A DNA stretch of 64,000 nucleotides from Algoriphagus boseongensis (GCF_004362805.1 NZ_SNYF01000007.1:62001-126000); one strand, 5' to 3'. Shown: positions 29,851 through 39,803, counted from the first letter of the stretch. Numbers and translations: made by a program. Notes: generated by a model from the sequence alone, not told the origin.

Positions 29851-29889
29851 AAAAATTGAACATCGACCGAAGCCAGATGTTCAATTTTT
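29851..29889 (-). terminator. Hairpin terminator between rpsB and tsf
   Basis: A perfect 14-bp stem (AAAAATTGAACATC / GATGTTCAATTTTT) around an 11-base loop follows rpsB by 22 bases and ends in T5 on the minus strand. Confidence 0.8.
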
Positions 29890-29911
29890 CTGTATTCAAA
29901 TCGATTGTGGA

Positions 29912-30673
29912 TTATTCTTGTGTTTCAGCATCCACTGCTCTCTTTGCTTCTTCCTCTTCAGAAAGTTTAGCATCGTCCTTATCTTTCTTACGCTCAGAAA
30001 GACCTTCTTCGATAGCAGCCCCGAAAGCTTTCACCAACAAAGAAACAGACTTGAAAGCATCGTCATTTGCAGGGATTGGGAAATCCACCTCGTTAGGGTT
30101 AGAGTTGGTGTCCACCAATGCAAAAACTGGAATGCCTAATTTTTGAGCTTCAGCGATAGCAATGTGTTCTCTTTTGATGTCCACTACGAAAAGAGCAGCT
30201 GGAAGTCTGCTTAGGTCAGCGATACCGCCCAAAACACTTTCCATTTTTTCTTTCTGACGGCTAACCATCAAACGCTCTTTCTTCGCCAAGTTCTTGTAAG
30301 AATCTTCCTTCATCAATTTCTCAAGGCCGGACATTTTCTTCAAGGACTTTCTGATAGTAGCGAAGTTGGTCAACATACCACCCAACCATCTTTCGGTCAC
30401 GTAAGGCATATTTAGACGCTGAGCTTCTGCAGCTACCAAGTCTTTGGCTTGTTTTTTCGTAGCGACAAACATTACTTTTTTGCCGGAACGTACGATTTGC
30501 TTGATTGCGTTGGATGCTTCGTCGAGGCAAGCAAGCGTTTTGTTGAGGTCGATAATGTGGATACCGTTTTTCTCCATGAAGATATATGGAGCCATTCTTG
30601 GATCCCACTTTCTCGTCAAGTGTCCGAAGTGAACACCAGCATCCAGTAAGTCTTTGTATTCGATTTTTGACAT
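29912..30673 (-). CDS. rpsB: Small ribosomal subunit protein uS2
   Basis: A 253-aa 30S subunit protein. The N-terminus [21 protein letters not shown] and the central [31 protein letters not shown] are canonical. The last 35 residues are an acidic/basic extension ([21 protein letters not shown]), longer than in E. coli and common in Bacteroidota. It follows rpsI by 38 bases in the rplM-rpsI-rpsB order typical of the phylum. Confidence 0.98.
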   Translation of the reverse strand: MSKIEYKDLLDAGVHFGHLTRKWDPRMAPYIFMEKNGIHIIDLNKTLACLDEASNAIKQIVRSGKKVMFVATKKQAKDLVAAEAQRLNMPYVTERWLGGMLTNFATIRKSLKKMSGLEKLMKEDSYKNLAKKERLMVSRQKEKMESVLGGIADLSRLPAALFVVDIKREHIAIAEAQKLGIPVFALVDTNSNPNEVDFPIPANDDAFKSVSLLVKAFGAAIEEGLSERKKDKDDAKLSEEEEAKRAVDAETQE

Positions 30674-30711
30674 GAATAAAATTGTTTTCTATGGAATGAA
30701 GATCGTCCCGA

Positions 30712-31098
30712 TTAACGCTTGGAGAACTGGAATCTTCTTCTTGCTTTTCTACGTCCTGGCTTCTTACGCTCGACCATTCTAGGATCACGAGTAAGGAAGC
30801 CTTCTTTTTTCAAAGGACCTCTGTGAGCTGCATCAAATTCGCATAGTGCTCTTGAGATTGCCATACGAGCTGCTTCAGCCTGTCCTTTAATTCCTCCGCC
30901 GTCCACATTGATTTGAACGTCGTAGTTACCTTCTACACCTACTAGTGCCAAAGGCTGCTTTACCACGATTTGATGTAAATCGAATGGGAAGTACACTTCA
31001 ATTGCTTGATTGTTCACGGTAATTTTTCCATTTCCCGGAGTCATGTAGATTCGGGCTACGGAGGTCTTTCTTCTACCGATTTTGTTGATAGTATCCAT
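30712..31098 (-). CDS. rpsI: Small ribosomal subunit protein uS9
   Basis: A 128-aa 30S protein starting [16 protein letters not shown] and ending in the basic tail [17 protein letters not shown], whose last residues contact P-site tRNA. It starts ten bases after the rplM stop codon, so both are in one transcript. Confidence 0.98.
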   Translation of the reverse strand: MDTINKIGRRKTSVARIYMTPGNGKITVNNQAIEVYFPFDLHQIVVKQPLALVGVEGNYDVQINVDGGGIKGQAEAARMAISRALCEFDAAHRGPLKKEGFLTRDPRMVERKKPGRRKARRRFQFSKR

Positions 31099-31108
31099 GA
31101 TTTAGCGA

Positions 31109-31552
31109 TTAAAGGGTGATAGCTTTTGGCTGCTGTGCTGCATGAGGATGCTCTGCTCCTTCATACACGTACAGGTTACCGTACAATTTTCTTCCCAATC
31201 TGTTTTTAGGCAACATGCCTCTTACAGCCTTCTCAACCAAGATCGCTGAAGACTTCTGCTTCAATAATCTAGGTGTAGAGATTCGCTGTCCACCTGGGTA
31301 ACCGGTGTGGCGCACATATACTTTTGCATCCCACTTGTCACCTGTCAGTCTTACCTTGTCTGCGTTGATTACGATGACGTTGTCACCGCAGTCTACGTTA
31401 GGAGTGAAGCTAGGCTTCGTCTTTCCTCTCAAGATTTTCGCAACCTCACTCGCCAATCTTCCTAGAATAGCAGCTTGGGCATCCACAATGACCCATTGCT
31501 TTTCTACGGTGGAATTGTTGGCTGAGATGGTTTTATAGCTCAGAGTATCCAC
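31109..31552 (-). CDS. rplM: Large ribosomal subunit protein uL13
   Basis: A 147-aa 50S protein, one of the early-assembling proteins. Visible signatures are WVIVDAQAAILGRLASEVA (residues 20-38), the VRHTGYPGG block and GMLPKNRLGRKLYGNLYVY. It is the first gene of the rplM-rpsI-rpsB-(tsf) operon and has a clear Bacteroidota promoter about 60 bases upstream. Confidence 0.98.
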   Translation of the reverse strand: MDTLSYKTISANNSTVEKQWVIVDAQAAILGRLASEVAKILRGKTKPSFTPNVDCGDNVIVINADKVRLTGDKWDAKVYVRHTGYPGGQRISTPRLLKQKSSAILVEKAVRGMLPKNRLGRKLYGNLYVYEGAEHPHAAQQPKAITL

Positions 31553-31608
31553 TGTGTAACTGTTTAATTTTTAGCTTTTTAAATTATTATCGACCCCAAA
31601 AAGGGACA

Positions 31609-31640
31609 CAAAGATAGAAGTATTATTTTTTTCATGCAAA
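31609..31640 (-). promoter_or_regulatory. Promoter of the rplM-rpsI-rpsB operon
   Basis: On the minus strand a TTTG -33 element (31640-31637) is followed after 20 bases by a perfect TATCTTTG -7 element (31616-31609), matching the Bacteroidota sigma-factor consensus. Confidence 0.88.
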
Positions 31641-31667
31641 CTATTTGCAATCCTAATCCCTAATTTT

Positions 31668-31796
31668 CATGTGGTTACTTGAGTTTTTCAAGGCCACATG
31701 TAATCTCGCGGGGAACTTTGAGCTTATTATTCAGCCAAATTCGCTTGCTCGATTTCATAGGATTAGGATGAATTCTCCAAAGAGAATTTTGTTTTT
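31668..31796 (+). other. Two orphan hairpins in the rplM-rluA gap, possible small RNA
   Basis: An interrupted stem (CATGTGG...CTTG / CAAG...CCACATG, 31668-31700) and a perfect 7-bp hairpin AATTCTC-CAAA-GAGAATT (31771-31788) followed on the plus strand by TTGTTTTT lie between two minus-strand genes. The second looks like a plus-strand terminator without a plus-strand gene. I see no convincing plus-strand promoter, so this is tentative. Confidence 0.3.
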
Positions 31797-31816
31797 GAGC
31801 GATCCTTTGCCTTTGA

Positions 31817-32527
31817 CTAGGCCGTTTTTTCCAATTGCTGGACCAAAACTTGAAAGTCTTTGGGGTAAGGAGCTTCTACTTTAATCTGCTTTCCATCCAA
31901 GCCTTCGAAACTAATCGAGTAGGCGTGAAGAGAAACCCGCTGCATGATGGGTAATTCTTCCGTGTTCTTTTTGAGATTGAAGCGGCGCTTGAGTGAAGAA
32001 AGAAATAAAGGGTTCCCACCATATAAGGTGTCCCCACAAATCGGAGACTTTAAATAGGCCAAGTGTACTCTGATTTGGTGAAGCCTGCCCGTAATGGGCT
32101 TGCATTCTACCAGAGTGTGTGCATAGTAGGTTTTCAAGGTATTGAAAACTGTCTGCGCTGGCTTGCCTTCTTTACTTACTTTGGCGATTCCTTTATTGTT
32201 TGCGAGTAGATTTCTATCCACCAATTCCTGGTGGAATTCTTTAATCCCCTCTACCACGGCATGGTAGACTTTTTCCACTTTTCTATTTTCAAACTGAATG
32301 GCCAAGTGCCTGTAGGCCTCTGGATTCTTGGCAATCACCAGACATCCTGACGTTTCCTTGTCCAGTCGGTGACACAGCTGGGCATCTGCTGTGTGAGCCT
32401 TGGCAAGGTCTAGGATATTCTGCGCCTCATGCCGGTCGTCTAAGCTCGACAGGTAAGGCGGCTTGTTGATTACCAGGTAATCCCCGTTTTCAAATAGAAT
32501 AAGGTTTTGAAAATCTACTTTCTTCAT
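31817..32527 (-). CDS. RluA-family RNA pseudouridine synthase
   Basis: A 236-aa enzyme that isomerises uridine in rRNA or tRNA. The catalytic motif CHRLDKETSGCLVIAKN holds Asp56. The later GRLHQIRVHLAYLKSPICGDTLYGG block is also diagnostic. There is no N-terminal S4 domain, so it is closer to the short RluA/TruC-type members. The exact target site is not predictable. Confidence 0.93.
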   Translation of the reverse strand: MKKVDFQNLILFENGDYLVINKPPYLSSLDDRHEAQNILDLAKAHTADAQLCHRLDKETSGCLVIAKNPEAYRHLAIQFENRKVEKVYHAVVEGIKEFHQELVDRNLLANNKGIAKVSKEGKPAQTVFNTLKTYYAHTLVECKPITGRLHQIRVHLAYLKSPICGDTLYGGNPLFLSSLKRRFNLKKNTEELPIMQRVSLHAYSISFEGLDGKQIKVEAPYPKDFQVLVQQLEKTA

Positions 32528-32639
32528 GGATCTCCCGCTACTTCAAAGAGGGGGCAAAGGTAGGGAATTCAAATGGCAAAAAGTTAATTTCTTCAAATCC
32601 TTGAAGATTCTTTAGAAAATCTTGACCAGGCGGATTTAA

Positions 32640-33704
32640 TTAGGATTCAACAACCTCTTTGATTTCTTTTTTCTCAAGAGGAAGTGAAAAACTAAAAATG
32701 GATCCCTTCCCTACAGTAGAGCTCACAGAGATTTTACTTTTATGGCCTTCTAAAATGTGTTTGACTATGGCTAATCCGAGACCTGTTCCGCCTTCTTTTT
32801 TATTTCTGCTTTTCTCTACACGATAAAAACGCTCAAAAATCCGCTTCAAATCTTCTGGCGGGATGCCTTGACCATTGTCTTTGATTTCGACCTGAATATT
32901 ACTCTTCTGTTGCTTTAAACTAACCTTAACCTCTCCTCCATTATGATTGTATTTGACCGCATTGAAAATCAGGTTTTGACAAACTCTGTAGATTTTTTGT
33001 CGGTCAGCTAGGGTTAGATATTTCTTTTCGGGGTCAAAGTCAAAAATGATCTTCACATCCCTTTTGGACGCTTTATGCTCGAGCTCTTCGATGACTTCTA
33101 AAATAAGGTCCTTAAGGTCAAATTCGCTGAAATTGAATTTAATTACCCCGCTTTCCATCTGGTTAAGCGTAAGGAGATCTTGGACAAGAATGTCCAAAGA
33201 ATCCAAACTTTTTGCCGCACGCTTCAGAAATTTCATCCGAACCTGCTTGTCTTCTATTGCTCCATCTAGGAGTGTATGTATGTATCCCTGAGTTGCGAAA
33301 ATTGGGGTTTTGAGCTCGTGGGAAATATCAGCGATAAATTCCCTTCGGAATTCGGCATTTTTTTGAAGCGTTTCGATCTCCCTTTGCCGTGCATTAGCGT
33401 AGGAATTAATGACTGAATTGATTCTTCTTAGCGGAGAAAGTGAGGATCTAAGGGATTTGTCGTGGATTTCGGAGAGTTCTTTTTTCTGAATTTTCTCCAG
33501 TAAAGAATAAATATTTCCAATCTCCCGATAAACCAGAAACTCCAGCATGATGGTGATCAACAAATAGGAAATGGAGAAACAAAGCACCCAGGTGGCTCCA
33601 AGAATAAGCGAGTTGCTTGCGGAGAATAAAGAAAGAAAGGCCATCACCAAGGTGGAAATGGCCACTGCAAGTATTAAAGAAATTCCCCTTGAACCGGTTA
33701 GCAT
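32640..33704 (-). CDS. PhoR-like sensor histidine kinase
   Basis: A 354-aa membrane kinase. Two hydrophobic segments lie at about residues 8-28 and 33-56 with almost no extracytoplasmic loop, so it probably senses within the membrane or through partners. The dimerisation domain has phospho-acceptor His129 in DISHELKTP. The ATPase part has an N box (LIFNAVKYN), G1 (DNGQGIP) and G2 (GTGLGLAIVKH). It lies three bases after the PhoB-like regulator gene and forms a pair with it. Phosphate control is possible but unproven. Confidence 0.92.
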   Translation of the reverse strand: MLTGSRGISLILAVAISTLVMAFLSLFSASNSLILGATWVLCFSISYLLITIMLEFLVYREIGNIYSLLEKIQKKELSEIHDKSLRSSLSPLRRINSVINSYANARQREIETLQKNAEFRREFIADISHELKTPIFATQGYIHTLLDGAIEDKQVRMKFLKRAAKSLDSLDILVQDLLTLNQMESGVIKFNFSEFDLKDLILEVIEELEHKASKRDVKIIFDFDPEKKYLTLADRQKIYRVCQNLIFNAVKYNHNGGEVKVSLKQQKSNIQVEIKDNGQGIPPEDLKRIFERFYRVEKSRNKKEGGTGLGLAIVKHILEGHKSKISVSSTVGKGSIFSFSLPLEKKEIKEVVES

Positions 33705-33707
33705 TAA

Positions 33708-34397
33708 TTATCCCAAATCGAACTTGTATCCTACACCTTTTACGGTAGTGATGTAGTCTTCTCCGATTTTCTCACGGACTTTACGGATGTGTACGTCTAC
33801 CGTTCTGGCTAGTACAAACACGTCTGAGCCCCAGATATTATGGAGGAGTTCATCTCTACTAAAAACCATATTAGGGTTTTTGGCAAGAAAATACAAAAGC
33901 TCGAATTCTTTCTTGGGAAGGGTAATTGTTTTTCCTCCTTTATCAATAGTGTAGCTACCTCTGTCGATTACTAAATCTTTGATCTTGATTTGGGATTGCT
34001 CCACTTCTTTTTTGGATTCCCTGCGGAAAAGAGCAGCAATTCTACTCATTAAAGCTCGTGGCTTTATGGGCTTGGTAATGTAATCGTCAGCGCCTACATC
34101 AAATGCGGCTACCTCTGAATATTCTTCCATTCGGGCTGTGAGGAAAATGACAAAAGTGCCTTGCAATTCCGGGACTTCGCGAATTTGTCGGCAAGTTTCC
34201 ACTCCATCCTGATTTGGCATCATGATGTCGAGAAGAATTACATCGGGAAGAAATTTTTTGGCAGTCTTTACTCCCTTGATTCCATCCTCTGCGGTGGCTA
34301 CTTCATAGCCTTCTTTTTGAAGATTATATTTAAGGATTTCGACGATATCTGGTTCGTCATCGACTATCAATACTTTAATCTTCTTCTTGTCGCCCAT
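33708..34397 (-). CDS. OmpR/PhoB-family response regulator
   Basis: A 229-aa transcription regulator. The receiver domain (residues 6-122) has acidic residues in VDDEPD, phospho-acceptor Asp57 in LLDIMMP and the conserved Lys in ITKPIKPRAL. The winged-helix DNA-binding domain (about 135-228) has LPKKEFELLYFLAKNP and RTVDVHIRKVREKIG. It is expressed with the downstream histidine kinase and probably receives phosphate from it. Confidence 0.95.
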   Translation of the reverse strand: MGDKKKIKVLIVDDEPDIVEILKYNLQKEGYEVATAEDGIKGVKTAKKFLPDVILLDIMMPNQDGVETCRQIREVPELQGTFVIFLTARMEEYSEVAAFDVGADDYITKPIKPRALMSRIAALFRRESKKEVEQSQIKIKDLVIDRGSYTIDKGGKTITLPKKEFELLYFLAKNPNMVFSRDELLHNIWGSDVFVLARTVDVHIRKVREKIGEDYITTVKGVGYKFDLG

Positions 34398-34547
34398 AAA
34401 GCTTTTGTAAAGGTTTGGTTAAAAATAATGATTATTTGAAGATTGACCCCAAACAATCATCTGTCATTAGTTTGAAATGCTAAAGAAAAATATCGGATTT
34501 CAGGATAGTGTTACCCCAAGGTTAATTTTGAATAAATTTCCTGTAAA

Positions 34548-35336
34548 TCAATTGTGTTTCAATCCTTTGGCCGAAGCAATATCCAGATTTAGGGAACCGA
34601 TGAACAGATTGGCCTTGATTTTCACTGGGATTTTGTTTTTGTCTCTTGTGACCCAAACTTTGACCGGAAAGTCTCCTCTAAACAGCTTGTTTTGAGGGAT
34701 TTTGGGTGAAAAAACATAGGTTTCTTTTTCCCCAAGATTGGTTTCCAATCTTTCGGTGCCCTCGTATATTAATTTTAGGTTATATATTTCTTTATCAAAA
34801 AATCCGGTGATCAAGATCTCCTGTCCCTTCTTGAGATTTTCGAGATCCATAGTTCTCAAAAAATAAAACCCACTCACCAAATCCTGAACATAACCAGGCA
34901 ATTTGTATTCTTTGACCTCCTTCAGGACTTTATTGTCCCGGTCATAAAGCTCCATTTTGGCGACTTTATTTTTTTGGTCAAAAATCACCTTTTCATGTTT
35001 CCTGTAATTTCCTTCTTCTATATGTCTATAGGAAAGAGAAGGTAAAATGCTGCCTGTATCTAAGTGAGTCCCCCAATTGTCATTGACCCGTCCAAAAATC
35101 GTAGCTGCCCCTTTGGTTTTGCCGAAGGCATCGATTTTATAATGAGGTCTTGAATCTTCCATCACAGCTTTCTTCCCAACTTGAAGTTTTGCATCTGCGA
35201 GATTCAACCAGCCATAGCTCACTTCAAAATTCAGCTCTTCTCCAAACGTAAAAGCCTGATTTGCACTTCTGTTTTGTGCAAAGAGGAAAGAAATACTAAT
35301 GAAAATCCCACAAAGCAGGAGTGACAACTTCTTCAT
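34548..35336 (-). CDS. DUF3108 exported protein
   Basis: The ATG at 35336 gives 262 aa with a signal peptide (MKKLSLLLCGIFISISFLFAQ); the frame extends 39 codons upstream without family features. The mature part starts AFTFGEELNFEVSYGWLNLADAKLQV, typical of DUF3108 proteins of the periplasm. Its function is unknown. It is expected to be mostly beta strand. It sits alone between the response-regulator gene and divergent recA. Confidence 0.85.
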   Translation of the reverse strand: MKKLSLLLCGIFISISFLFAQNRSANQAFTFGEELNFEVSYGWLNLADAKLQVGKKAVMEDSRPHYKIDAFGKTKGAATIFGRVNDNWGTHLDTGSILPSLSYRHIEEGNYRKHEKVIFDQKNKVAKMELYDRDNKVLKEVKEYKLPGYVQDLVSGFYFLRTMDLENLKKGQEILITGFFDKEIYNLKLIYEGTERLETNLGEKETYVFSPKIPQNKLFRGDFPVKVWVTRDKNKIPVKIKANLFIGSLNLDIASAKGLKHN

Positions 35337-35511
35337 TAACTTCTGACAATAGGTGACAAAAACAAAGTTTTTTAAAGAGATAAACGAAAAAAAGACCTGT
35401 TTGGATAAATAAAAGTACAAATTTGGGAATCTAAAACAATCCCGCTCCCGCATTGATTATGCAGGGGTATTTGGTAAATTTCCTTAAATCTTTTTCTAAT
35501 CAGTCATACAT

Positions 35512-36540
35512 ATGAGTAACAACGCAGAAAAACTTAAAGCGCTTCAGCTGACCATCGATAAACTCGAAAAAACCTACGGAAAAGGGACAGTCATGAAGCT
35601 TAGCGACAATAAGGTTCAGGACATCCCTGCTATTTCCACAGGTTCATTGGGGTTGGATATGGCTTTAGGGGTAGGGGGTATTCCTAGAGGTAGGGTTATT
35701 GAAATCTATGGACCTGAATCTTCAGGTAAGACCACGCTTACTTTGCACTGTATTGCAGAAGCTCAAAAGGCTGGTGGTTTGGCTGCATTCATTGATGCAG
35801 AACATGCCTTTGATAAAACCTATGCAGAGAAGTTAGGGATCGATACGGAAAACCTGCTCATTTCCCAGCCAGATAATGGAGAGCAAGCTTTGGAGATTGC
35901 TGAACATTTGATTCGCTCAGGCGCTATTGATATCATCGTCATAGATTCTGTTGCCGCCTTGGTTCCCAAAGGGGAATTGGAAGGAGAAATGGGAGAAAGC
36001 AAAATGGGCCTTCAAGCTAGATTGATGTCACAGGCGCTAAGAAAGCTAACTGGTGCTATCAATAAGACCGGTTGCTCTTGTATTTTTATCAACCAGCTGA
36101 GAGATAAAATCGGCGTAATGTTTGGTAATCCAGAGACTACAACTGGTGGTAATGCCCTTAAATTTTACGCTTCAGTAAGATTGGATATCCGAAGAGTGGG
36201 TCAGATCAAAGAAGGTGCTGACAATGTTTTGGGTAACCGAACTAGAGTGAAAGTGGTGAAAAATAAAGTTGCTCCTCCCTTCAAAGTTGTAGAATTTGAT
36301 ATCATGTATGGTCAGGGGATTTCCAAAGTTGGGGAAATAATCGACCTAGGCGTGGAATTGGATATTATTAAAAAGGCCGGATCTTGGTTTAGCTACAATG
36401 GAGAAAAACTAGGACAAGGCAGAGATTCTGTAAAAAATCTCCTTTTGGACAATCCGGAATTGATGGAAGAGTTGGAAGCTAAAATCAAAGCTGCTTCTGG
36501 TCTTTTACCAACTGAGCCAACAGTTGGCGTAGAGGATTGA
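35512..36540 (+). CDS. recA: Recombinase RecA
   Basis: This 342-aa ATPase forms filaments on single-stranded DNA for homologous recombination and DNA-damage signalling. Walker A is GPESSGKTT near residues 66-74, and the MAW-like region, IDAEHAFD, and loop L2 ([22 protein letters not shown]) are intact. The C-terminus is acidic and short. No LexA-type operator was evident by eye in the upstream 50 bases. A perfect terminator follows. Confidence 0.99.
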   Translation: MSNNAEKLKALQLTIDKLEKTYGKGTVMKLSDNKVQDIPAISTGSLGLDMALGVGGIPRGRVIEIYGPESSGKTTLTLHCIAEAQKAGGLAAFIDAEHAFDKTYAEKLGIDTENLLISQPDNGEQALEIAEHLIRSGAIDIIVIDSVAALVPKGELEGEMGESKMGLQARLMSQALRKLTGAINKTGCSCIFINQLRDKIGVMFGNPETTTGGNALKFYASVRLDIRRVGQIKEGADNVLGNRTRVKVVKNKVAPPFKVVEFDIMYGQGISKVGEIIDLGVELDIIKKAGSWFSYNGEKLGQGRDSVKNLLLDNPELMEELEAKIKAASGLLPTEPTVGVED

Positions 36541-36565
36541 TTTATTTTTAAAGTTTGAAAAAGAG

Positions 36566-36594
36566 AAGGGCTGCATCACTGCAGCCCTTTTTAT
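36566..36594. terminator. Terminator shared by recA and the MacB-like gene
   Basis: A perfect 10-bp stem (AAGGGCTGCA / TGCAGCCCTT) with a TCAC loop and a T-rich tail lies between convergent genes. Confidence 0.9.
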
Positions 36595-36595
36595 T

Positions 36596-37843
36596 TTATG
36601 CCGTTCTGATAGCTTCCACTGGGTCCAGCCTTGCTGCCAAGGTAGCCGGTACAATTCCCGCGACTACTCCGATAATCGAAGAGACACCTATTCCTAGGAT
36701 AATATTTCCAAATGATAGAATAAGATCAAGACTTCCAATAGGGACAAAACTCAAAAGGAACACCAAAAGTATTCCTGTACCACCTCCAATAAGACTTAAG
36801 AAAATAGCTTCAAACAAGAATTGGAATAGGATAAAATAGTTTTTGGCTCCAAGGGACTTTTGAATCCCGATAATATTGGTTCGTTCCCGTACAGAGACAA
36901 ACATGATATTTGCAATTCCAAATCCACCCACCAAAATCGAAAATCCGCCAATTACCCATCCAGCTACAGAAATTACATCAAATATTGACCCGATTGTATT
37001 TTGGATAAACTCAGTTTTATTCAAAGCAAAATTGTTTTCCTGAGTTGGTTTTAGTCCTCTTTTTGCTCGAAGAAGACCAGTTAGTTCATTTTCCAAAGCA
37101 ACCAATCCTACATCCTCATCTTTACCTTTTAAAGCAATTGTAGGCTCAAGTCCATTTCTGCCTGTGTAATACATTTTGGTAAAGGCCCCATAAGGAATCA
37201 AGCAAGCTTCATCTTTGGACGGAAGCTCCAAAAATCCCTCACCTTCCTCCTCAAAAATTCCGATGACGATAAACTTCATCCCTTTAATTTTCACTTCTTT
37301 GCCTAAGGCTGGCTGATTGGGAAAAAGTGTAGTTGCGATTTTCTTACCGATAACAGCTAGATTTCTAGAAGCGTTAATTTCTGATTCGGAAAAGTATCTT
37401 CCTTCCTCCAAAGCAACTTCATACACATCTTGATAGGTGTAGGCTACCCCGGTTAGGGCCATTCCTTCGAAGGCATTGCTGCCTGCTTGGGCCGTAGTCG
37501 TGGATGAGGCTGAAATAGTAACACCTTCTGCATTTTTTATTCTCTCCTCCAGAAATTTATATTCAGAAAAAGTGGCAGCAGGTCTCCTGAAATATTTCCA
37601 CCAAGGGTAATCGGGTCCTCCTCCTTCAAATGGAAAGCGGTCAACTCGCATCACATTGGTTCCAAGAAATGCAAAAGAGGACTTGATTTTATTCTCCAGT
37701 GAATCCACCAAGGTAAAAACCGTAATGATGGCAAATATCCCTACAGTTACACCCAAAAGGGATAAAACGGTACGGGTGAGGTTAGTTTTCAGGGCATTGA
37801 TCGCAAAGCGGAAACTTTCCCAAGTCAGGCGGAAAAAGAGCAT
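36596..37843 (-). CDS. ABC transporter permease, MacB/FtsX type
   Basis: A 415-aa membrane protein with one N-terminal transmembrane helix (about 17-45), a large periplasmic MacB-PCD-like domain (about 50-270) and three C-terminal helices (about 285-405) ending in GIVPATLAARLDPVEAIRTA, a hallmark of the family. The C-terminal helical part is FtsX-like. Such proteins transmit ATPase work into the periplasm to move lipoproteins, peptides or drugs. The ATPase partner is not adjacent in this window. Confidence 0.92.
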   Translation of the reverse strand: MLFFRLTWESFRFAINALKTNLTRTVLSLLGVTVGIFAIITVFTLVDSLENKIKSSFAFLGTNVMRVDRFPFEGGGPDYPWWKYFRRPAATFSEYKFLEERIKNAEGVTISASSTTTAQAGSNAFEGMALTGVAYTYQDVYEVALEEGRYFSESEINASRNLAVIGKKIATTLFPNQPALGKEVKIKGMKFIVIGIFEEEGEGFLELPSKDEACLIPYGAFTKMYYTGRNGLEPTIALKGKDEDVGLVALENELTGLLRAKRGLKPTQENNFALNKTEFIQNTIGSIFDVISVAGWVIGGFSILVGGFGIANIMFVSVRERTNIIGIQKSLGAKNYFILFQFLFEAIFLSLIGGGTGILLVFLLSFVPIGSLDLILSFGNIILGIGVSSIIGVVAGIVPATLAARLDPVEAIRTA

Positions 37844-37904
37844 GCTTTTTAATAGTTGGTTAAAACAATTTGTTAAGTTAGCTGAATTTGGACATTATTG
37901 TTGT

Positions 37905-37912
37905 TAACTTTG
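37905..37912 (+). promoter_or_regulatory. Candidate promoter -7 element of queA
   Basis: TAACTTTG matches TAnnTTTG exactly, 57 bases before the queA start. A TTTG lies at 37887-37890 with a gap of only 14 bases, shorter than usual, so the -33 assignment is uncertain. Confidence 0.55.
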
Positions 37913-37969
37913 CATTTTTTAAAGCAAAAAGAATAATTACCAAAAAGGAAAGACTTCTAAATCTCCCAT

Positions 37970-39019
37970 ATGAAATTATCAGATTTCAAATTTGACGTTC
38001 CAAAGAAACTTATCGCACTTTATCCAACCGAAAACAGAGATGAATCTCGTTTGATGGTTGTACACCGAAAGACTGGTCAAATTGAACATAAATCCTTCAA
38101 AGATATCCTAGATTATTTCGATGAAGGTGATGTTTTTGTTACAAATGACACAAAAGTTTTTCCTGCTAGACTTTATGGCAATAAAGAAAAGACCGGAGCT
38201 AAAATTGAAGTTTTCCTTCTTAGAGAGCTGAATCCTGAGTTGAGACTTTGGGACGTTTTGGTAGACCCAGCCCGAAAAATCCGAGTAGGAAATAAATTGT
38301 ATTTCGGAGACAGTGATTTGGTGGCAGAGGTAATTGACAATACCACTTCAAGAGGAAGAACCATCCGTTTCCTTTTTGACGGAACTCCGGAAGAATTCCA
38401 AAAGACTATTGATTCCTTGGGAGAGACACCACTCCTAAAGGAATATATCGATAGAAAAATTGAGCCAGAAGATCGAGAAAGATACCAAACAGTTTTTGCT
38501 AAAAATCTGGGTGCGGTTGCAGCTCCTACAGCTGGTCTTCATTTTACTCCACAATTGCTCAAGAGGCTTGAATTGAAAGGAATCGATGTGACTCCAATTA
38601 CTTTACATGTGGGCTTGGGGACTTTTAGACAAGTTGATGTAGAAGATCTTACCAAACATAAAATGGACTCAGAAAACTATGACATTCCGCAAAAAACCGT
38701 GGATCTGGTTAATGAGGCTTTAGACAATAAGAGAAAAGTGGTGGCTGTTGGGACAACTTCCCTTAAGACAGTTGAATCTTCAGTAACTGCAGGCGGAAGA
38801 CTTAAAGTAAGTAGCGGATGGACTGATAAGTTCATCATTCCTCCTTACGAATTCAAAATCGCCAATGCCTTGATCACCAATTTCCATTTACCAGAGTCTA
38901 CTTTGCTGATGACCGCTGCGGCCTTTGGTGGATATGATTTGATCATGAAGGCTTACAAAGAAGCTATCAAAGAAAAGTATCGGTTTTTCTCCTACGGAGA
39001 TGCCATGTTGATCTTGTAA
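37970..39019 (+). CDS. queA: S-adenosylmethionine:tRNA ribosyltransferase-isomerase
   Basis: QueA adds the ribosyl part of SAM to preQ1 in tRNA, the penultimate step of queuosine synthesis. The 349-aa length is normal. Seen are the N-terminal [28 protein letters not shown], the VFPARLYG block, [10 protein letters not shown] (about residues 183-192) and [12 protein letters not shown] hairpin terminator separates it from ispD downstream. Confidence 0.97.
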   Translation: MKLSDFKFDVPKKLIALYPTENRDESRLMVVHRKTGQIEHKSFKDILDYFDEGDVFVTNDTKVFPARLYGNKEKTGAKIEVFLLRELNPELRLWDVLVDPARKIRVGNKLYFGDSDLVAEVIDNTTSRGRTIRFLFDGTPEEFQKTIDSLGETPLLKEYIDRKIEPEDRERYQTVFAKNLGAVAAPTAGLHFTPQLLKRLELKGIDVTPITLHVGLGTFRQVDVEDLTKHKMDSENYDIPQKTVDLVNEALDNKRKVVAVGTTSLKTVESSVTAGGRLKVSSGWTDKFIIPPYEFKIANALITNFHLPESTLLMTAAAFGGYDLIMKAYKEAIKEKYRFFSYGDAMLIL

Positions 39020-39026
39020 AAGATAA

Positions 39027-39049
39027 GAGCTCCGAAAGGAGCTTTTTTT
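39027..39049 (+). terminator. Terminator of queA
   Basis: AGCTCC-GAAA-GGAGCT forms a 6-bp stem with a stable GAAA tetraloop, followed by T7. Confidence 0.85.
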
Positions 39050-39102
39050 ATGCTTCATATTTTGATAAAACAGAAGGATTATCCCAATTCACCTTTAGTT
39101 TT

Positions 39103-39110
39103 ACCTTTGT
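39103..39110 (+). promoter_or_regulatory. Candidate promoter -7 element of ispD
   Basis: TACCTTTG matches the Bacteroidota -7 consensus and ends 15 bases before the ispD ATG. No clear TTTG at the usual upstream distance. Confidence 0.6.
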
Positions 39111-39125
39111 TTCAAAATTAGCGAA

Positions 39126-39803
39126 ATGAAGAAAGCGGCAATTTTGGTGGCAGGTGGGCGCGGCACTCGCATGGGTGGCCCTGTTTCTAAACAATATCTT
39201 CCCATTGGAGGAAAGCCTGTATTGATGCATACTTTGGAGGTCTTCCATGAGGCAGATCCAAGCATGGAATTGATTTTGGTCCTGCCTTCGGATGATTTCG
39301 ATTTTTGGGAAAATCTTTGTCGTAATTTTTCTTTCAACTTATCTCACCAAGTAGTTGCTGGAGGTAATTCACGTTTTCAATCTGTGAGAAATGGACTCCT
39401 AGCTTTATCTCATGATGTAGATCTTGTGGCTATCCATGATGGGGTTAGACCTTTTGTCAAAAAAGAAGTCATTCAGGAAAGCTTTGCTCAGGCCCAAGCA
39501 ACTGGAAGTGGGGTTGCTGTAGTTTCTTTGAAAGATTCCCTTCGAATGCTTACTGACGATGGGAAAAGCTTTTCAAAGGAAAGACAGGATTATCGATTGG
39601 TTCAGACCCCACAGACTTTTCAGGTGGAAAAAATCAAAAAAGCTTTTCAGTCTGAGGAAATTCCTCAATTCACCGATGATGCCACCGTATATGAATACCA
39701 AGGCTGGCAGGTGACTTTGATTTCGGGAAATCCTGAAAATATCAAAATCACAACTCCTGAGGACTTGGAATATGCAGATTACCTGATTTCCAAAAGAAAG
39801 TAA
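39126..39803 (+). CDS. ispD: 2-C-methyl-D-erythritol 4-phosphate cytidylyltransferase
   Basis: IspD joins MEP and CTP to CDP-ME in the non-mevalonate isoprenoid pathway. The 225-aa protein has the nucleotide-binding start LVAGGRGTRMGGPVSKQYLP (residues 7-26), AIHDGVRPFV near residue 108, and the C-terminal NIKITTPEDLEYADYL. It follows queA with its own promoter element. Confidence 0.97.
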   Translation: MKKAAILVAGGRGTRMGGPVSKQYLPIGGKPVLMHTLEVFHEADPSMELILVLPSDDFDFWENLCRNFSFNLSHQVVAGGNSRFQSVRNGLLALSHDVDLVAIHDGVRPFVKKEVIQESFAQAQATGSGVAVVSLKDSLRMLTDDGKSFSKERQDYRLVQTPQTFQVEKIKKAFQSEEIPQFTDDATVYEYQGWQVTLISGNPENIKITTPEDLEYADYLISKRK

